Assembly: GCF_900129545.1 (NCBI RefSeq) | Contig: NZ_FQWB01000009.1 | Location: 51,669-115,668 of the forward strand | DNA from: Flavobacterium fluvii | GTDB lineage: Bacteria > Bacteroidota > Bacteroidia > Flavobacteriales > Flavobacteriaceae | Reading direction: 5' to 3' | DNA length: 64,000 bases | In this document: positions 61,313 through 64,000 of the stretch, piece by piece | How positions within the stretch are numbered: position 1 is the stretch's first letter | How the letters are laid out: each line of letters begins with the position of its first letter | The notes under the pieces: generated by a model | What the model was told of the DNA's origin: nothing | The model's database searches: none | Seen by the model: only the letters and a program-made list of their open reading frames with translations | Made by a program: the position numbers and the translations under genes

Positions 61313-61528
61313 TTAACTTATTGTTCCGGTTCCCGTTCCTGTTTGAGCCACAGCCGTTCCCGTGGTAGCTACAGTTACGGAAACAGTTCCCGACATTATG
61401 TATTCCTTTATGGCCAGCATCAACTTTTCGGCATAAACAACCTTTGCGGCGTTATAATCATCTGCCTGAATCATTTCATCCTGGAGAGCGATTATTTTTG
61501 TTTTGAATGCGTTATCGTTTAATGCCAT
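61313..61528 (-). CDS. Small phage protein, 71 aa
   Basis: An N-terminal helical part (FKTKIIALQDEMIQADDYNA) and a Thr/Gly/Val-rich tail (TVATTGTAVAQTGTGTGTIS). No family was recognised; it lies between the W- and V-like genes, 1-2 nt from each. Confidence 0.6.
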   Translation of the reverse strand: MALNDNAFKTKIIALQDEMIQADDYNAAKVVYAEKLMLAIKEYIMSGTVSVTVATTGTAVAQTGTGTGTIS

Positions 61529-61529
61529 T

Positions 61530-62060
61530 TTAACTTAGTAATTGATTCGTTTTGGTCTTCAAATCTGTAAATACCGTAATATCTGCAGGGGAAAATTTCC
61601 CTGGTCCCGATGGTGTCATTATGATGGCTTTAGTCAGTTGATCAAAACCTTTGTCCAAAATCGATTTAAGACTTACGGTACCATTGGTTATCTTGAACTT
61701 TCCGGACTTCATTTCAAGTACCTGGTCACCGATTTTAATCGTGACATTTCCTTCCTTGAATTCGAACAATTGATCACCCATTTTAATGATCACCTTTTCA
61801 ATCTCCGAAACCCCTAATACAAAGGCATTGTCTTCGTTTTCCAATCGACCAATGACTACTTTAGAACCTACTTTTGGGTAAACCGTAAACTGGCTTTCCA
61901 ATTCTTCGACGATGGCATTTAAGCGAACATCTTCGTAAGCATCCACGGTGCATGTGTCATTTTCAACCGCCGTAACCGTTCCAACCGTTAAGGTAAATTT
62001 GCCTTTCTTTCCTCTTGCGCCTTTAACAGCCAGTTTAAAAAGTTCATCGAATTCACTCAT
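61530..62060 (-). CDS. Baseplate spike protein, gpV-like
   Basis: 176 residues: an OB-fold-like domain (FTLTVGTVTAVENDTCTVDA, YPKVGSKVVIGRLENEDNAF) followed by repeated short strands (VIIKMGDQLFEFKEGNVTIK, IGDQVLEMKSGKFKITNG), as in the central spike that pierces the outer membrane. Overlaps the hub gene by 4 nt. Confidence 0.75.
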   Translation of the reverse strand: MSEFDELFKLAVKGARGKKGKFTLTVGTVTAVENDTCTVDAYEDVRLNAIVEELESQFTVYPKVGSKVVIGRLENEDNAFVLGVSEIEKVIIKMGDQLFEFKEGNVTIKIGDQVLEMKSGKFKITNGTVSLKSILDKGFDQLTKAIIMTPSGPGKFSPADITVFTDLKTKTNQLLS

Positions 62061-63061
62061 AACTTGTAACTTAAATTATTGGCTCTTTTAATGCCGTCAG
62101 AAGCGTTAATATCAATGGTTACACTTTCAATAAAATAGCGGCCATCCTGATGCCTGTCTTTATAAAATGGCCTATACAATTGCGCTGCATCCCCGGGCTT
62201 GGTTCTTGGCTCACACCAACCGTCCAACGTCCCTTCGAAGCCATCGACACTTAAAGATTTATAAGTTTGGTCACCCCAAACTTTCATTTCTTCTTGAGTC
62301 AAATCAGGCATAGTAATAATCTTTGTATTGCTGCCTTTTTCGCCAACAGAATAAGTTAATTCTTTTCCTGTTTTTTGCTTGGATTTAATCGTAACCTCCA
62401 AAGGTTTGCTCTCTTTTTGCTCAAACTTCAAACTGCTGCCACGTCGAACATTTTCACTAAAATTGAATTTATGAACCGTTTCCGCTTTAAAGTCCACTAT
62501 CATTCCCACGCACAATGTCGTTGGGTTTTTGAAGTAGGCTCTTATGCCTGCCTTGTCTCGAAGTTCCTCCAAAACATTGTAAGGAGTGGCATCTTCAATA
62601 AGCCATTTTCCTATGCTGTAATCGCCGTTACATTCAATCGTGTATTTGGCAGGTACTACAGCTTTCAAAATGTCAATCAGTTTCCCGGACTTGATAAATT
62701 TGGTTATCCGTGGAGCCTTCTTGAGTTGAAACATTTCATCTTCGCACTCCAAAAGCAAAGGCGTTTCTGCACCTACTTTTTCGATGTAACCTTCAAACTC
62801 TGTCTGAAGCTTTCCATCATATCCAAATTCAATTTTGACGGCATCGCCACGTTTCATAAAATCTAAAATAGATTTACCCGAAATATTGATGGATTTACCC
62901 ACCTCGTCAACCGCATTTTTAAACTCCCTTGGTAACTCAATTTTTGCATTATTTGCAAGAACTTGAACACTCGACTCGATGTGAATAGATTGACAAACCG
63001 TAAACTGTAAATTATCAGCAATCGTAATCCTTAAACTGATGTTGTGATACAGGTAATTCAT
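62057..63061 (-). CDS. Tail hub protein, gpD (late control D)-like
   Basis: 334 residues. The pattern of gpD/gp27-type hubs: an N-terminal beta domain, FMKRGDAVKIEFGYDGKLQT then EFEGYIEKV, YNVLEELRDKAGIRAYFKNP, and a C-terminal GDAAQLYRPFYKDRHQDGRY then FIESVTI. It forms the ring onto which the spike sits. Directly abuts the DUF6046-like gene. Confidence 0.75.
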   Translation of the reverse strand: MNYLYHNISLRITIADNLQFTVCQSIHIESSVQVLANNAKIELPREFKNAVDEVGKSINISGKSILDFMKRGDAVKIEFGYDGKLQTEFEGYIEKVGAETPLLLECEDEMFQLKKAPRITKFIKSGKLIDILKAVVPAKYTIECNGDYSIGKWLIEDATPYNVLEELRDKAGIRAYFKNPTTLCVGMIVDFKAETVHKFNFSENVRRGSSLKFEQKESKPLEVTIKSKQKTGKELTYSVGEKGSNTKIITMPDLTQEEMKVWGDQTYKSLSVDGFEGTLDGWCEPRTKPGDAAQLYRPFYKDRHQDGRYFIESVTIDINASDGIKRANNLSYKL

Positions 63062-63658
63062 TTAACTATTCGGTTTCAAAAGCGTGAAATTCACGGCTTT
63101 TATTGAACTGGCTTGGATGGTAAATTGTACCGTGTCCTGGTAACCTTCCACACTTGTAAAATTGATTGATCTGAAATACAAACTATCGATGTCCCTTTCT
63201 TCAAATTGCTTCCCAATTACCTTGGCCACAACATGGCGTTTCCAGTTTTGGTTTAACCTCCTGATTTCGTCACTCGGATAAACCCGGTTATCGACATCAA
63301 TCAATAAACCGTTTATGGTAATATCCCACGGCTTCATACCCCAACGCTCCACTACTACCGGATCATCGTCATTGACTTCCGTTTCGATGAATGTTTTCTC
63401 TTGGGAAAAGCCCATCAACAAAGGCGGTGCAAAAATTCGACCTCGGTCTCCGTGCAACATCGCATCAAATTCCATCGGCTCCAGTCCAGGGATTTCCATT
63501 TTCACATATTCAACACTTGAGTTAACAAGCGGATAGGTTTCGAAAGAAGGACTTTGTTTACTGGTTTTATCAATGAACACTTTTTCTATGGCCTTGCCCG
63601 CTGCCAACATTCCGAAAGCAGATTTATAGCGTAAGGATAAATCGATTGTTAGGTTCAT
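63062..63658 (-). CDS. Phage protein, DUF6046-like
   Basis: 198 residues, MNLTIDLSLRYKSAFGMLAA..., ending SINFTSVEGYQDTVQFTIQA. It resembles the DUF6046 proteins found in tail clusters of Bacteroidota phages. Likely a tail-tube or tail-terminal component; exact role unknown. Its ATG overlaps the previous stop (TAATG). Confidence 0.6.
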   Translation of the reverse strand: MNLTIDLSLRYKSAFGMLAAGKAIEKVFIDKTSKQSPSFETYPLVNSSVEYVKMEIPGLEPMEFDAMLHGDRGRIFAPPLLMGFSQEKTFIETEVNDDDPVVVERWGMKPWDITINGLLIDVDNRVYPSDEIRRLNQNWKRHVVAKVIGKQFEERDIDSLYFRSINFTSVEGYQDTVQFTIQASSIKAVNFTLLKPNS

Positions 63659-63905
63659 TAGATTTGTTTTGGGGCTACAATATTGTTTTCAACTAGCCAT
63701 TGCACTTGAGCCCATTTTTGCGCCCAAATATCATCATCCAACTGTTCCGGGAATGGTAGATGCAAAATGTGGCTAATCATCGCATCTATTTTAAAAACCA
63801 TATCCTTATCGGTATCGTTTATCAGACCCGGACAGTCTTCTAATACTTTTTTATCTTGTTCTCTCTAATCGGAATTAGTTCAGCCAAGGCACCTACAGTA
63901 GTAAA
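63658..63905 (-). pseudogene. Tail gene fragment with candidate -1 frameshift, cut by an IS
   Basis: From the IS edge one frame reads FTTVGALAELIPIRENKIKK, Tyr, stop (63840). The -1 frame runs on as VLEDCPGLINDTDKDMVFKI and so on to PKQI, stop at 63658. Where they meet, the minus strand has A AAA AAG (63846-63852), the classic slippery heptamer, in the correct phase. Tail-assembly chaperones use such a -1 shift, so this may be one; a simple frameshift mutation is the alternative. The upstream part of the gene is lost to the IS. Confidence 0.65.
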
Positions 63906-64000
63906 TGTAAATCGTCAGCAAAAAGTGGACTGATTTAGACAAAAAATAAGAGAGTGTTTTCAAAATCCTTAAATTTGAAATAAGTATGAAAACACCAAGA
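63906..64000 (+). mobile_element. Left end of an insertion sequence (IS3-like)
   Basis: Coding sense on the minus strand stops here and a new sequence starts with TGTAAATCGTCAGCAAAAAG, typical of an IS terminal repeat beginning TG. It has its own -7 box TAAATTTG (63970-63977) and an ATG at 63986 (MKTPR...), as at the start of IS3-family OrfA proteins. Only 95 bp are in the window, so the family is tentative. Confidence 0.55.

Larger units (their letters stand above)
53303..64000. mobile_element. Part of a contractile-tailed prophage or tail-like particle cluster
   Basis: Sixteen genes, all on the minus strand, in a compact block with many overlaps: baseplate hub, spike, wedge, J- and I-like proteins, tail fibres, holin, endolysin, spanin, nucleotide enzyme and DNA methylase. 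Gene order D-V-W-J-I-fibre follows P2/Mu-type tails. No capsid, terminase or integrase lies inside the window, so a full prophage and a tailocin cannot be told apart. An IS at the right edge breaks the first gene. Confidence 0.88.

Noticed and set aside
53303..64000. Type VI secretion or MAC-type contractile system
   Set aside because: Holin, endolysin, spanin, fibres and DNA-modifying enzymes point to a phage; no sheath/ClpV genes are seen in the window.

Overview
This window is from a low-GC member of the Bacteroidota, almost certainly the Flavobacteriaceae and probably Flavobacterium or a close relative. This rests on the gene families and gene order (tgt/lptG, pyrE, birA-rsfS-ftsH-cdsA-psd, the OstA-like gene to aroE), a GSIII glutamine synthetase, two giant secreted proteins with type IX secretion-like C-termini, and Bacteroidota-type promoters (TTTG, 18 nt, TAnnTTTG). 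No rRNA or tRNA gene was seen.

Layout. 1-2.7 kb: DMT transporter (cut by the window edge), LptF/LptG permease and tgt. 2.9-7.3 kb: a HEPN-motif accessory gene, a decayed copy of the 3' end of a FAD dehydrogenase gene, a Cys-rich leader peptide with a terminator in front of glutamate dehydrogenase, then the intact FAD dehydrogenase. 7.4-9.3 kb: a small conserved gene and a DbpA-like helicase converge on a terminator framed by two 18-copy heptamer arrays. 9.4-25.3 kb is mostly core: outer-membrane barrel, NUDIX, pyrE, birA, rsfS, ftsH, a phospholipid operon (LUD protein, cdsA, psd, acyl-CoA-binding protein, lipoprotein SOD), OstA-like protein, aminotransferase, TPR protein and aroE.

25.3-31.3 kb is accessory: a sialate O-acetylesterase; three AT-rich orphan genes with short inverted repeats at their borders; a DHFR-like gene; a small membrane protein flanked by a 58-bp duplication of the next gene's 3' end; a GNAT enzyme. 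31.3-38.1 kb: purM-like gene, DUF4242 gene behind a structured leader, glutamine synthetases III and II head to head, TerC/Alx protein. 38.2-47 kb: a collagen-like lipoprotein and two large repeat-rich exported proteins. 47-53 kb: an orphan type III polyketide synthase, a lipoprotein and a NarL-type two-component system.

53.3-64 kb is the tail, lysis and nucleotide-modification part of a contractile-tailed prophage or tail-like particle, nearly all on the minus strand: tail gene with a candidate -1 frameshift site (cut by an IS), DUF6046-like protein, gpD-like hub, gpV-like spike, gpW/gp25, holin, LysM protein, gpJ-like, gpI-like, two tail-fibre proteins (one carrying an SGNH hydrolase), GH73 endolysin, probable unimolecular spanin, a thymidylate-synthase-fold enzyme with the Asp expected of dCMP hydroxymethylases, and a D12-class adenine methylase. 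On the opposite strand between spanin and TS-like gene lies a promoter followed by three interlocking perfect stems and two T-runs, a strong candidate for an undescribed small RNA.

Most notable: that small RNA; the twin heptamer arrays; two cases where a neighbour's 3' end is duplicated around an inserted gene; the cassette-like genes at 27-28.6 kb; the Cys-rich leader; the candidate frameshift; and the dCMP-hydroxymethylase-like enzyme. All function calls come from reading the sequence; no database search was run.
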